NCBI RefSeq assembly: GCF_014779765.1
Contig: NZ_JACXZA010000001.1
Span: 434,001-498,000 of the forward strand
DNA length: 64,000 bases
Direction of reading: 5' to 3'
Source: Paenibacillus terricola
GTDB lineage: Bacteria; Bacillota; Bacilli; Paenibacillales; Paenibacillaceae
Below are positions 1 through 7,950 of this stretch, piece by piece; within the stretch, counting starts at the first letter, position 1, and the number at the start of each line of letters is the position of its first letter. Below the pieces are notes generated by a model. It saw nothing but the letters and a program-made list of their open reading frames with translations. It was not told the origin of the DNA and did no database searches. The position numbers and the translations under genes are program-made.

Positions 1-2
1 GG

Positions 3-155
3 TACCATTTGAACAAAAAGCATTGGAATACCGTGATGTTTGGCCCGAATATCTCAGAAGAAGAGATTCAAGATATGATTGACCACTCGTACGATCTCGT
101 CGTACGCGGCTTGACGAAGTCGCAGCGGGAGCAGATGGGATTGCTTGCGAAGTAA
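3..155 (+). CDS. MmcQ/YjbR family protein, C-terminal fragment
   Basis: This is the last 50 codons of a gene that enters from the left edge. The visible residues include YHLNKKHWNTV and IDHSYDLVVRGL near the end, which is how MmcQ/YjbR family proteins finish (small CyaY-like fold, DNA-binding-like, no firmly assigned cellular role). The frame runs open from base 3 to a TAA at 153. The start and most of the domain lie outside the window, so only the family call is supported. The next gene begins 57 bases downstream on the same strand. Confidence 0.75.
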   Translation, partial: YHLNKKHWNTVMFGPNISEEEIQDMIDHSYDLVVRGLTKSQREQMGLLAK

Positions 156-212
156 GGCTTGCCAGACTTGAATTAACCCTGGGGAGTGCAAAGGGAAGGA
201 GAGGATACACGA

Positions 213-470
213 ATGAAGAAGCAGCAGAGACAGCAAAACAATCAACAACAGCAGTCGGATAAGCCGGCAACACTGAAGGATTTGCTCGGAGCTGACGTAC
301 TCAGCAAGCTGAAACAGCAGCAGGACCAGCTGAAGGCTGATGAGGATAAACGCAAGGAAGACGAGCGTATTCGAGTAGAGGAAGCGCGTAAAGCTGAGCA
401 GAAGCGTCTGGATAATGATTTCGAGTACTTGCTGAACAACAGCAAGCTCGACTGGAAGAAGCATAAGTAG
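213..470 (+). CDS. YqkE-like protein (DUF3886)
   Basis: An 85-residue, strongly charged protein. After a Gln/Asn-rich head (residues 1-20) comes a KDLLGADVLSKLK segment, then a long Lys/Glu/Arg/Gln-rich helix (about 25-70) that should form a coiled coil, and a conserved-looking tail ending NSKLDWKKHK. This arrangement matches the DUF3886 family that includes Bacillus subtilis YqkE, whose function is unknown. I chose the ATG at 213 rather than an in-frame start 27 bases upstream, because a GGAAGGAGAGG ribosome binding site precedes 213 at good distance. It is probably cytosolic. It lies just after the MmcQ-like gene and may share its transcript; a GC-rich hairpin (GGGGCTTCGCCCC type) follows immediately after the stop. 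Confidence 0.75.
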   Translation: MKKQQRQQNNQQQQSDKPATLKDLLGADVLSKLKQQQDQLKADEDKRKEDERIRVEEARKAEQKRLDNDFEYLLNNSKLDWKKHK

Positions 471-551
471 GGGCTTCGCCCCTTCTAACCCCAGTGTTAT
501 TGGGGCTTCGCCCCTTTAAGAACCCTCTAATTTAATTGCTTACTTCTTTTT

Positions 552-824
552 CGCACACCCACCCAAACCCTCCCTCTCCCGAGAGGGAGGGCTCCAAGGG
601 TTGCACCCTTTGGAATCCCGCAGGACTGGTCTAGAGATGTTGGAGCGTGTGCTCGCTTTTCGTCCCTGGTCGGGACACGCTTTACGTCGAATGTACCTAG
701 GTACGGTTGATGATAGAGTGGGGGATTCTCAGCTCGACAATCATTGTGTGCAATTAAGCCGCTTGTCGTCCCCTGCGGGACACGCTCTTGGTCGATGCTC
801 GACCGGATAAAGGGGCTGGCCCCT
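552..824 (+). repeat. Long direct repeat, copy 1
   Basis: First of three near-identical blocks of about 270 bases. Each block starts CGCACACCCACCCAAACCC, continues with a CCTCCCTCTC/GAGAGGGAGG hairpin, a GGGACACGC segment, a CTAGGTACGG segment, and ends in an AGGGGCT/GCCCCT hairpin. Short open frames inside differ in length between copies and have no ribosome binding sites, so I regard the block as non-coding. Confidence 0.9.
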
Positions 825-900
825 TCTGACCCCAGTGTTATTGGAGCTGCGCCCCTTTAAGAACCCCTAATTTTATTGCTTACATTGTTTACTTGCTTTT

Positions 901-1172
901 CGCACACCCACCCAAACCCTCCCTCTCCCGAGAGGGAGGGCTCCAAGGGTTGCACCCTTTGGAATCCCGCAGGACTGGTCTAGATACGTTGGAGCGAGGG
1001 ATCGCTTTCGTCTGATCGGGACACGCTTAACGCCGAATGTACCTAGGTACGGTTGATGATAGAGTGGGGGATTCTCAGCTCGACCATCATTGTGTGCAAT
1101 TAAGCCGCTTGTCGTCCCCTGCGGGACACGCTCTTGGTCGATGCTCGACCGGATAAAGGGGCTGTGCCCCTT
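901..1172 (+). repeat. Long direct repeat, copy 2
   Basis: Second copy of the block described at 552-824, starting 349 bases after copy 1. It is nearly identical, with small differences (for example GATCGGGACACGC instead of GGTCGGGACACGC). The bases between copies 1 and 2 carry another GGGGC/GCCCC hairpin. Confidence 0.9.
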
Positions 1173-1200
1173 AAGAACCCCTTGTTTTTTACACCTTTTT

Positions 1201-1474
1201 CGCACACCCACCCAAACCCTCCCTCTCCCGAGAGGGAGGGCTCCAAGGGTTGCACCCTTTGGAATCCCGCAGGACAGGTATAGATGCATTGGAGCGTGTG
1301 CTCGCTTTTCGTCCCTGATCGGGACACGCTTTACGTCGAATGTACCTAGGTACGGTTGATGACAGAGTGGGGATTCTCAGCTCGACCATCATTGTGTGCA
1401 ATTAAGCCGTTTGTCGTCCCCTTCGGGACACGCTCTTGGTTGATGCTCGACCATATAAAGGGGCTACGCCCCTT
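1201..1474 (+). repeat. Long direct repeat, copy 3
   Basis: Third copy, starting 300 bases after copy 2. It ends with CCATATAAAGGGGCTACGCCCCTT. After it come a second GGGGCTACGCCCC hairpin and about 100 bases without a recognisable feature. Confidence 0.9.
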
Positions 1475-1600
1475 AGGGATACTTTTTCTAGGGGGGGCTA
1501 CGCCCCTTGGTGGTTTGTAACGACAGATAAATAGTCACTATGGTTCAGTGACTATGTCAGGGCTCCGTTATAAAATGGCGAGTCGAGCTTGCTATGAGGA

Positions 1601-1860
1601 GACTCATGGTCGAGCGCTAAATAAGAGCGTGTCCCGGAGGGACGACAAGCGGCTAAATTACACATACCTAGGGACGAGCATCGATACATTAACTCCATAA
1701 ATAATCCGTAATTAGATACACTCGAAGTAAAGCGTGTCCCGAGGAGGGACGAAAGCGACTCTTACCACCAGCCGTAACTAGACTGCGTATCCAGGAGTCC
1801 AGAGGGCGGAGGCCTTTGGGGCCCTCCCTCTTTGGAGAGGGAGGGTTTGGGAGGGTGTGG
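1601..1860 (-). repeat. Diverged inverted copy of the long repeat
   Basis: Reading the minus strand from 1860, the sequence starts CCACACCCTCCCAAACCC, then a CCTCCCTCTC hairpin, and includes GGGACACGC and GCCGCTTGTCGTCCC segments in the order seen in the direct copies, but with deletions and substitutions. The whole 0.5-1.9 kb stretch is therefore three head-to-tail copies facing one partial, diverged copy. No gene is visible in it. Confidence 0.7.
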
Positions 1861-1910
1861 TTATCTGAGGGTGTGGTCATTAAAATATTCGGGTAAGTGT
1901 CGTGTTACAC

Positions 1911-1957
1911 AACAAAAGCCATCATCCCCACACAGTGGGTGATGATGGCTTTTGTTC
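1911..1957 (-). terminator. Terminator of the HxlR gene
   Basis: The arms AACAAAAGCCATCATC and GATGATGGCTTTTGTT form a long stem with a short loop. On the minus strand it lies 22 bases after the stop of the HxlR gene and ends in a T-rich arm. The A/T-rich arms could let it work in both directions. Confidence 0.8.
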
Positions 1958-1978
1958 ATTTTGAGCTGTGAGCTGGCC

Positions 1979-2287
1979 TTACATCCATTTCTCGCCCCAG
2001 TCTTGTATGGATAGAATGACTGGTTCGAGATCATGGCCTCTATCCGTAAGCTCATATTCAATACGGACCGGCATCTCTGGATAAACGGTTCGTTTCACGA
2101 TATGAATCGCTTCAAGCTCCTTCATGCGGTCGGTCAGCATCTTATCGCTCATATCAGGAATTTGCTCTTTAATCTCTTTAAATCTTTTTGGTCCGCCCAG
2201 CAGTACCCTTATTATCAGGCCTGTCCATTTCTTGCCGAGCAGTTCGGCGGCGGATTCGTATTTTGGGCACATTTTCGAGTAATCCAA
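1979..2287 (-). CDS. HxlR-family transcriptional regulator
   Basis: A winged-helix regulator of about 102 residues. The hallmarks are an N-terminal Cys in SKMCPKYESA, then LLGKKWTGLIIRVLL, GPKRFKEIKEQIPDMSDKML (wing helix) and TDRMKELE, ending DWGEKWM. HxlR proteins such as YodB and HypR use that N-terminal Cys to sense electrophiles or disulfide stress, and usually repress a neighbouring gene. I prefer the TTG at 2287, which has AGGGGTGA five bases upstream; a GTG at 2296 overlaps that site. The gene is divergent from the doxX-pirin pair, whose promoter carries a perfect palindrome, so it is a plausible repressor of those genes. Confidence 0.88.
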   Translation of the reverse strand: MDYSKMCPKYESAAELLGKKWTGLIIRVLLGGPKRFKEIKEQIPDMSDKMLTDRMKELEAIHIVKRTVYPEMPVRIEYELTDRGHDLEPVILSIQDWGEKWM

Positions 2288-2385
2288 CCGTATCACCCCT
2301 CTTCTGCTTCTATTGTACCATATGTACTAAGGAAAGGTAAGTGAGATTAGGGTGGAATATGATTTTCTCTTTATATTTTATATAC

Positions 2386-2416
2386 ACTTGACTCAAGTAA
2401 GTAACTATATTATGAT
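2386..2416 (+). promoter_or_regulatory. doxX promoter with overlapping palindromic operator
   Basis: TTGACT (2388-2393), a 17-base spacer and TATGAT (2411-2416) form a good sigma-A promoter. The -35 box sits inside the perfect palindrome ACTTGA-C-TCAAGT (2386-2398), which is where a repressor such as the divergent HxlR protein would be expected to bind. Confidence 0.7.
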
Positions 2417-2504
2417 TGGTCCATCGAACAAAACAAACTTCTTACGTTCCTGCAAGTGAGAGTTCATAAAGTCTCCAAGCGGAACAGAAAGGGCGGGGTT
2501 AAAG

Positions 2505-2903
2505 ATGGTAGATACAGGACTTCTCATTATTCGGGTAGTAATTGGCTTATTGTTTATTGGGCACGGTGCGCAGAAGCTGTTCGGATGGTTCGGCGGACAC
2601 GGGTTGAAAGGTACAGGCGGTTGGCTGGAATCGATCGGGATGAAACCCGGCGTACTGATGGCATTGGCAGCAGGTGTATCGGAACTGGCGGGCGGCTTGC
2701 TGTTCGGCTTAGGGCTGGTGACATGGCTGGGAGCTGCACTATTGATCATTACGATGTTAATGGCTGCTGTAAAAGTGCATTTGCCTAACGGCCTCTGGGT
2801 TACGCAGAATGGTTACGAGTACAATCTGGTGCTCATCGTCGTTGCTCTTGGCATTGCCTTCATCGGAGCAGGCGAATATTCAATCGACCATTTGTTGAAA
2901 TAA
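2505..2903 (+). CDS. DoxX family membrane protein
   Basis: A 132-residue integral membrane protein with four hydrophobic segments (about 5-22, 48-66, 70-88 and 103-122). The GLLFIGHGAQKLFGWFGG segment near the N-terminus and the LAAGVSELAGGLLFGLGL segment are typical of DoxX/DoxD-like proteins. In other bacteria these are linked to thiol/quinone redox stress, for example MhqP and CatD of B. subtilis, but the molecular reaction is not settled. It starts a likely two-gene operon with the pirin 52 bases downstream. The redox-type HxlR regulator opposite it fits control by quinone or electrophile stress. Confidence 0.85.
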   Translation: MVDTGLLIIRVVIGLLFIGHGAQKLFGWFGGHGLKGTGGWLESIGMKPGVLMALAAGVSELAGGLLFGLGLVTWLGAALLIITMLMAAVKVHLPNGLWVTQNGYEYNLVLIVVALGIAFIGAGEYSIDHLLK

Positions 2904-2955
2904 TAGATAGGGACAACACGACGACTACAACATTAACTAAGGAGATGCAACCATT

Positions 2956-3684
2956 ATGATCGCGATCTATCCAGCAGAACAACGTTATCATGCCAGCCAC
3001 GGCTGGCTCGAATCATACTTCAGCTACTCGTTCGCCGATTATTACGATCCGGACAACATGCAGTTTGGACCGATGCGCGTCTTGAATGATGATTATATTG
3101 CAGCAAGCGAAGGATTCGGGATGCATCCGCACCGTGAGATGGAGATCGTTACTCTCGTGCTTAGCGGGCGGCTTGAGCATCAAGACAGTATGGGGAATCG
3201 AGCGAATACGACATGGGGTGGTATCCAACGCATGTCTGCCGGAACCGGCGTCTTCCATTCGGAAATGAATCCATCGGAGGAGGAAGCCGTCCAACTGCTG
3301 CAAATGTGGTTTATGCCGTCGGAGCAAGGGATCGAGCCTTCCTATGAGACATCATCGTTCGACCCGCAGTCGCTGCACGGTCAGCTTGTACCGATTGTGA
3401 GCGGCAGTTCGGATCTGCAGCAAGCCGGCACAGTAGCTGTCATCCATCAAGACATGACGATGTATTTGACCGAATTGGCAGATGGCCAATCGGTACAGTT
3501 CAAGCAAGGTGAAAGACGTCGTGTGTTTCTGTTCGTACTGGAGGGCAGCGTCAAAGTGGAGGGCGGATCGGAATCGGCATCGCTTGGACGTCGAGATTCA
3601 GCCCGCATCGAAGGCCAAGCTAATCTTACGATTACAGGTCAATCGGGCGATAGCGGTCGAGTGCTGCTGATTGATTTGCCATAA
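2956..3684 (+). CDS. Pirin family protein (bicupin)
   Basis: A 242-residue protein. The N-terminal cupin has the metal-binding pattern GMHPHREMEIVTLVLSG followed by LEHQDSMG, and the RMSAGTGVFHSEMNPS segment is typical of pirins. The C-terminal half (about 140-240) is the second, metal-free cupin. Pirins such as E. coli YhaK and YhhW are iron-binding and some have quercetinase activity; the native substrate here is unknown. A good AAGGAGATG site precedes the ATG. It is co-transcribed with doxX under the HxlR-type operator, consistent with detoxification of quinone-like compounds. A strong terminator follows. Confidence 0.9.
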   Translation: MIAIYPAEQRYHASHGWLESYFSYSFADYYDPDNMQFGPMRVLNDDYIAASEGFGMHPHREMEIVTLVLSGRLEHQDSMGNRANTTWGGIQRMSAGTGVFHSEMNPSEEEAVQLLQMWFMPSEQGIEPSYETSSFDPQSLHGQLVPIVSGSSDLQQAGTVAVIHQDMTMYLTELADGQSVQFKQGERRRVFLFVLEGSVKVEGGSESASLGRRDSARIEGQANLTITGQSGDSGRVLLIDLP

Positions 3685-3721
3685 AATTTATTCATCCACT
3701 ATTTTCCAACCTAGATAAAAT

Positions 3722-3764
3722 GGACTGCACCTCGAAACTGCTGTTTCAAGTGCAGTCTTTTTCC
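3722..3764 (+). terminator. Terminator of doxX-pirin
   Basis: The arms GGACTGCACCTCGAAAC and GTTTCAAGTGCAGTC pair around a TGCT loop and are followed by TTTTT. It lies 40 bases after the pirin stop codon. Confidence 0.9.
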
Positions 3765-3911
3765 TTGTCTGTGTGCCCAATCATGCGTCTGCATCATAAA
3801 CTAGGCAAAACGTAGGTTGGTTCTTCGCGTCGGCGTGCAGTATAATAGGCTCAGCGGCTTAACTAACACTTGAGCGACATCATGGCTGGATAGAGAGGGA
3901 ATAGTCGGGAG

Positions 3912-4739
3912 ATGGCGGAAGAGGACTGGGGATTTTTTGAGCGTCGGGCGAACGGTGAGCATCTGCGGCTGCTTGTCAATTCCGGCTACAAAGACGCTTA
4001 TCCTATACACAAGTATGATGAATTAATGTCCATTACGGTGAATGTATATCGGTTGTCGCACAGCGGCAAGCGGAAGATGGATGCAATAGCAGAACTGGAG
4101 CGCTGGACTGCACGGCTCGAAGGCGTTATGCGGAATACGGGCAATTATTATTACGTAGGACGACTTCATACCGAGTCGAAGCTTGAATTTTATTACTACG
4201 TGAACGAATCGTTTGATGAGAGCTCCATTCGAGCACATATTAACAGCCAACAGGATGTACGGGCGCAGATGTACCGCAAGCCCGATCCCGAATGGGAGTT
4301 TTATGCGTTCATGCTGCCCGACGACAGGGAGCAGCTTCTCATTCATAATGCGCAAATGGTTTATGCCCTCGCGCATCATGGCGATCAAATCAACCGTCAA
4401 CGGACGGTGTATCATTGGCTCTTGTTCCGGCGCAACGATGATCGTATTGGTATCAAAGGGACGCTGGAAAATATGGGCTATCGGATTGAAGAGGGGAAGA
4501 AGGGCGATCCTGAGCCGGACTACCCGTATCCGCTCGTTATTAGCCGGACCGACGATGTGCGGTTGGATACGCTCAATCGTCGCGTCGATGAGCTGTATCG
4601 GCTGCTCAAGGGAACGGAAGGCAAGTATGATGGCTGGGGTTCGGCAATGCAGTTGTCGCTGTCAGCTCGCATTCGCGCAGCGGTTCGACGCTTTTGGGGA
4701 GGCGCCGCGAGCGGCAAACGCAGTGGGCTGCCCAAGTAA
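3912..4739 (+). CDS. DUF695 plus RraB domain protein
   Basis: A 275-residue soluble protein in two parts. Residues 1-135 (starting EEDWGFFERRANGEHL, with YYYVGRLHTESKLEFYYYV) look like a DUF695 domain. Residues about 140-240 (HHGDQINRQRTVYHWLLF, then LENMGYRIEEG and a conserved YPLVISRTDDV) look like the RraB fold, named after the E. coli inhibitor of RNase E. Firmicutes generally use RNase Y and RNase J, so an RNase E role should not be assumed. The tail (245-275) is basic and likely disordered. No operon partners are seen; a strong hairpin follows. The domain calls come from remembered family patterns. Confidence 0.65.
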   Translation: MAEEDWGFFERRANGEHLRLLVNSGYKDAYPIHKYDELMSITVNVYRLSHSGKRKMDAIAELERWTARLEGVMRNTGNYYYVGRLHTESKLEFYYYVNESFDESSIRAHINSQQDVRAQMYRKPDPEWEFYAFMLPDDREQLLIHNAQMVYALAHHGDQINRQRTVYHWLLFRRNDDRIGIKGTLENMGYRIEEGKKGDPEPDYPYPLVISRTDDVRLDTLNRRVDELYRLLKGTEGKYDGWGSAMQLSLSARIRAAVRRFWGGAASGKRSGLPK

Positions 4740-4775
4740 ACGTATGCTCGGCCTGAGAGTTGTCTTCTTCACACA

Positions 4776-4832
4776 CAAAACGGTTATTCCGCACACAGAC
4801 GTCGGTCTGCAGTGTAGAATAACCGTTTTGTC
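4776..4832. terminator. Bidirectional terminator between convergent genes
   Basis: The arms CAAAACGGTTATTC and GAATAACCGTTTTG form a perfect 14-bp stem around a 27-base loop. A-rich and T-rich ends on both sides suit both the DUF695 gene and the convergent EamA gene. Confidence 0.85.
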
Positions 4833-4874
4833 ATAAAGAAACGTAATTTCATATAGCAGCCAATCTGCTCTTCC

Positions 4875-5750
4875 TCACAGCCTAATAACAATAAGCCCTG
4901 CAAGCGTCATTGCAAAAGCAATCCACTGCTGTTTGGTTAACCGCTCGCGGTACAGCACGATAGAGCCGAGCGCAACGATCAGGCTGTTCGTTGCGAAGAT
5001 CGGTGCGGCGATGCTTGCTTTGCCAGTCTCCAGCGCAATGGCGTAGAGCTGAAGTCCAGCATAGGAGAAGATGCCTGCAAGCAGTCCCCAACGGAAGCCG
5101 ACTCGGCTTGAAATGGCTGGATCCGGTGCTGAAGCTGTAACGATCCCTCTTCGCTCAGAGCGGTCGAGAAGGCCGAACCAAAGCATGGATAACGCGTAAC
5201 CGACGAGAAGAACGGGCGCGCTTGGAAGATCCAGCTGTTCGGTAACTTTCAGCCCGCCATTGCGGATGGCGAACAGCAAGACGGCAGCGGCGACGAGTAA
5301 GAACCATCGGCGCTGCGTGACGCTCATCGATTCCCGGAAGCGGATCGAGATGAGAACAACAGAGAAGAGCAGCAATGCGATGCCGACGGCTTCTGCTGCC
5401 GAGACAGGCTCTCCATAGACAACAATGCCCATGCCGATCACGAGGGCGATGTTCATATTGGTTAAAGGCGATGTCAGGCTGGCAGGACCGCATTCGAGTG
5501 CTTTCATGAATACAGCATTGCCCCAAGCTGAACCTGCGCCGATGATGATACCAGCAAGCAACAGCCGCCAATCGACCAGCTTGCCCAGTGTTCCTTCAGC
5601 AAGGCTGTGAATGCCGAAGCCGAGTGTACCGGATACATAAAGTCCGTACAGCAGGCCGTTCGACGAGCCGCCCTTCATCTGACTGACCTTCATCCACCAG
5701 CCGGCCAGACCGAATAGGATAGCGCTGCCAATTGCCGTTAGTAGCCACAT
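4875..5750 (-). CDS. EamA/DMT family transporter
   Basis: A 291-residue membrane protein with about ten hydrophobic helices in two five-helix halves, as in the drug/metabolite transporter superfamily. Near the end of the second half are IFATNSLIVALGSIVLYRERL and the typical closing segment ALAGLIVIRL-like. Family members export amino acids, drugs or other metabolites; the substrate here cannot be told. An AAGGAG site lies about 11 bases before the ATG. It is transcribed alone, convergent with the DUF695 gene. Confidence 0.85.
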   Translation of the reverse strand: MWLLTAIGSAILFGLAGWWMKVSQMKGGSSNGLLYGLYVSGTLGFGIHSLAEGTLGKLVDWRLLLAGIIIGAGSAWGNAVFMKALECGPASLTSPLTNMNIALVIGMGIVVYGEPVSAAEAVGIALLLFSVVLISIRFRESMSVTQRRWFLLVAAAVLLFAIRNGGLKVTEQLDLPSAPVLLVGYALSMLWFGLLDRSERRGIVTASAPDPAISSRVGFRWGLLAGIFSYAGLQLYAIALETGKASIAAPIFATNSLIVALGSIVLYRERLTKQQWIAFAMTLAGLIVIRL

Positions 5751-5883
5751 GCTCGTATTTGCTCCTTAAGGGAGGTGCTTGCTCGGGATATTTTGTAATA
5801 CAAGTGTAATGTTCCTGTTACGGTCCCATTACATAAGTCGGCTAGTATAATAAGCAAGACCCCCTTTTTTAATATAAAATTTT

Positions 5884-5912
5884 GAGCCTTCCCTAGGGAA
5901 GGCTCCTTTTTT
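5884..5912. terminator. Hairpin between EamA gene and hisJ
   Basis: GAGCCTTCCC and GGGAAGGCTC form a perfect palindromic stem. The best T-run (CCTTTTTTT) is on the plus strand, but on the minus strand it lies 47 bases beyond the hisJ stop and is followed by AAAATTTT, so it probably ends hisJ transcripts. Confidence 0.75.
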
Positions 5913-5958
5913 TCTCTCTATATCGTAAAATCAATGCTGGCTGCCTCGACACTTAAGC

Positions 5959-6768
5959 CTACAGGCTAACCTCGATACGCTTCTTATTCTTGTAATACAC
6001 CCAATGTTTAAATCCAATTTCCTTCAGCTTCGTTCGTACGAGCTCCCAATCATCACCGACGCGGGAAGGTACATGCGCATCTGATCCAAAGGTAACATCA
6101 ACGCCATAATGAAGAGCGCGCTCCAAGATCGCTTGGGACGGATACCAGCCGCCAACGTCTTTGGTTTTGCCCGACGTATTAATCTCGATTGCTACACCGC
6201 ACTCGGCAATGACACGAAGCGCCTCATCGATCGAATCTTGTGCAGGCAGGTCAGAGAAATCGGGATAGTAGCCCTTCATGGCATCAATATGGCCGAGAAT
6301 TTGGAAAACGCCCGTGCGAGCAGAATCTGCAATGAGCTTATAATAAAGTCGCTTCTCCTCGATCTGCTGCTCTTTGTTCAGATGTTTCCAACGATTGCGG
6401 TTGAAGATGCTGACGCCGCTCGTCTGATGTACCGATCCGATAAGATAATCAAACGGGAGATTCGCATACACATTACGGTAAGCTTCGAACACTTCCGGGA
6501 AATAATCCGACTCCATGCCGAGCAGCACATCGATTGTACCTTCATACTTGGCTTTCAGTCGAAGAACTTCTTCGATGTAATGAGTCAGCTCGCTGCGCGC
6601 CATCGCTATTTTCGGAAAGGGCTGTTCTTCTTCGTGTCCAAAGTAAGGAGAGTGATCGGAAATGCCGATGACCTGAAGTCCTGCATCAATTCCGGCTTTA
6701 ATGTAATCCTCGATTGTTCCATCAGCATGTCCACAACGATAATGGTGTGTGTGAAGATCGAATTTCAT
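5959..6768 (-). CDS. hisJ: Histidinol-phosphatase, PHP family
   Basis: A 269-residue PHP-superfamily phosphoesterase. Metal-binding motifs appear in the expected order: DLHTHHYRCGHA at the N-terminus, GISDHSP, LLGMESDYFP, LIGSVHQ, LGHIDAMKGY, IEINTSG and TFGSDAHVP. This is the Bacillus HisJ/HisK type, which removes phosphate from L-histidinol phosphate in histidine synthesis. An AGGAGG site precedes the ATG. Other his genes are not in the window. It lies 16 bases after the LysR gene on the same strand and is probably co-transcribed with it. Confidence 0.85.
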   Translation of the reverse strand: MKFDLHTHHYRCGHADGTIEDYIKAGIDAGLQVIGISDHSPYFGHEEEQPFPKIAMARSELTHYIEEVLRLKAKYEGTIDVLLGMESDYFPEVFEAYRNVYANLPFDYLIGSVHQTSGVSIFNRNRWKHLNKEQQIEEKRLYYKLIADSARTGVFQILGHIDAMKGYYPDFSDLPAQDSIDEALRVIAECGVAIEINTSGKTKDVGGWYPSQAILERALHYGVDVTFGSDAHVPSRVGDDWELVRTKLKEIGFKHWVYYKNKKRIEVSL

Positions 6769-6784
6769 CGGCTTTGCCTCCTGA

Positions 6785-7687
6785 CTATTCCGTGCTAATA
6801 AATTGATTTTCCGGCATACCCTTCAGGTCGCTAATAAACTGTTTGATTGCCGAATTCAAGTAACGCCCGCTGCGATAAACAACACCAACCGGATGTGCGA
6901 GCTCCAGCTCATTCACTTTGATCATTCGCAGTGTTCCGAGTTTCAATTCGTTCGAGATGGATAGCTTGGATACGACGGCAGCGCCTAGATTCAGCTCGAC
7001 CATCCGCTTTACTTCCTCACTGCTAGACAACTCCATGACAATGTTTGGTTGAAAACCGTACTTGTTAAACAGTTGATCGACGAATCTTCGGCCGAAAGTG
7101 TCGGGAGACAACATGATCATCGGAACGTCCTTGAGGGCATCAACGGTTGTATGCTTGAGATGAGACATAGGATGCGAAGGCGATACAACAAGCTCATACG
7201 TGTCGTAATACAAGGTAGAGGTCTCGATATTGTTGTTTTTCTCGGGGATATACGTAATACCGATATCGAGCGTGCCTTGTTCGACTGCAGGCGTTATTTG
7301 CGAGGAGGGCATGGAGTGAATGGTCGTCTTGATCATAGGGAATTGGTTCTGGAAATACGTTAGAACGCGCGGCAAAATCTGAACAGCAATCGTACTTGTA
7401 GTACCGAGGACGATATGACCTTGCGGAATTTGGTTCAGATCGAGCAGCTTCTGCTTTAATTCCTCAACTATGTTTAGTATGCGCTCGGCATGCTCGAGAA
7501 AAACCACTCCGCGGTCTGTGAGCGTTACAGGCTGATTGCGGTCAATAAGCACCGTTTTGAACTCATCCTCAAGACTTTTGATCTGAGCGGAAACGGCGGG
7601 CTGCGTCAGGTTGAGTATTTCGCCTGCTTTACGAAAGCTCATCGTCTTAGAGATCGTAAGGAGCGTTTCAAGCTGGTTTATATTCAT
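6785..7687 (-). CDS. LysR-family transcriptional regulator
   Basis: A 300-residue regulator. The N-terminal winged helix-turn-helix (1-60) reads INQLETLLTISKTMSFRKAG, then LNLTQPAVSAQIKSLE, the classic LysR recognition helix. Residues 90-290 form the periplasmic-binding-protein-like effector domain (GHIVLGTTSTIAVQILPRVL). It resembles the CysL/CbbR group, but the effector cannot be assigned. An AAGGAGG site precedes the ATG. LysR proteins commonly control a divergent gene, which here would be the UMF1 transporter 260 bases away; hisJ follows in the same operon. Confidence 0.88.
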   Translation of the reverse strand: MNINQLETLLTISKTMSFRKAGEILNLTQPAVSAQIKSLEDEFKTVLIDRNQPVTLTDRGVVFLEHAERILNIVEELKQKLLDLNQIPQGHIVLGTTSTIAVQILPRVLTYFQNQFPMIKTTIHSMPSSQITPAVEQGTLDIGITYIPEKNNNIETSTLYYDTYELVVSPSHPMSHLKHTTVDALKDVPMIMLSPDTFGRRFVDQLFNKYGFQPNIVMELSSSEEVKRMVELNLGAAVVSKLSISNELKLGTLRMIKVNELELAHPVGVVYRSGRYLNSAIKQFISDLKGMPENQFISTE

Positions 7688-7886
7688 GAACAGCCTCCTT
7701 GTCTGTAGGTTTTACTTAGGTTTAATAAGCAATTTATGCACTGATGATAAGAGATATTTATCACATTTATTTTTATTATAAAGGAAATAACCGAATGAGG
7801 CAAAGGTGTAAGTATAGTTCGTGTTCAAAAAGTACGGTTTTCAGCACCGAGAAGCAGTTCTTTACGTAACTTTAAGGAGGAGAAGG

Positions 7887-7937
7887 ATGTACATTGTCGA
7901 AATGATCACGTATATTCTGTGTGAATTGGCATTATGA
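7887..7937 (+). CDS. Possible 16-residue leader peptide upstream of MFS gene
   Basis: An ATG at 7887 sits six bases after a near-perfect AAGGAGG ribosome binding site and opens a 16-codon frame, MYIVEMITYILCELAL, ending at TGA 7935-7937. The stop overlaps the GAAGGGGG binding site of the transporter gene, which starts 13 bases later in another frame. Strong initiation signals on such a short frame suggest translational coupling or a regulatory leader, though a relic of an older transporter start is possible. Confidence 0.4.
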   Translation: MYIVEMITYILCELAL

Positions 7938-7950
7938 AGGGGGTTACCCA

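Noticed and set aside
873-1401. Several short frames within the long repeats
   Set aside because: They differ in reading frame and length between the near-identical copies and contain hairpin translations, so they are not genes.
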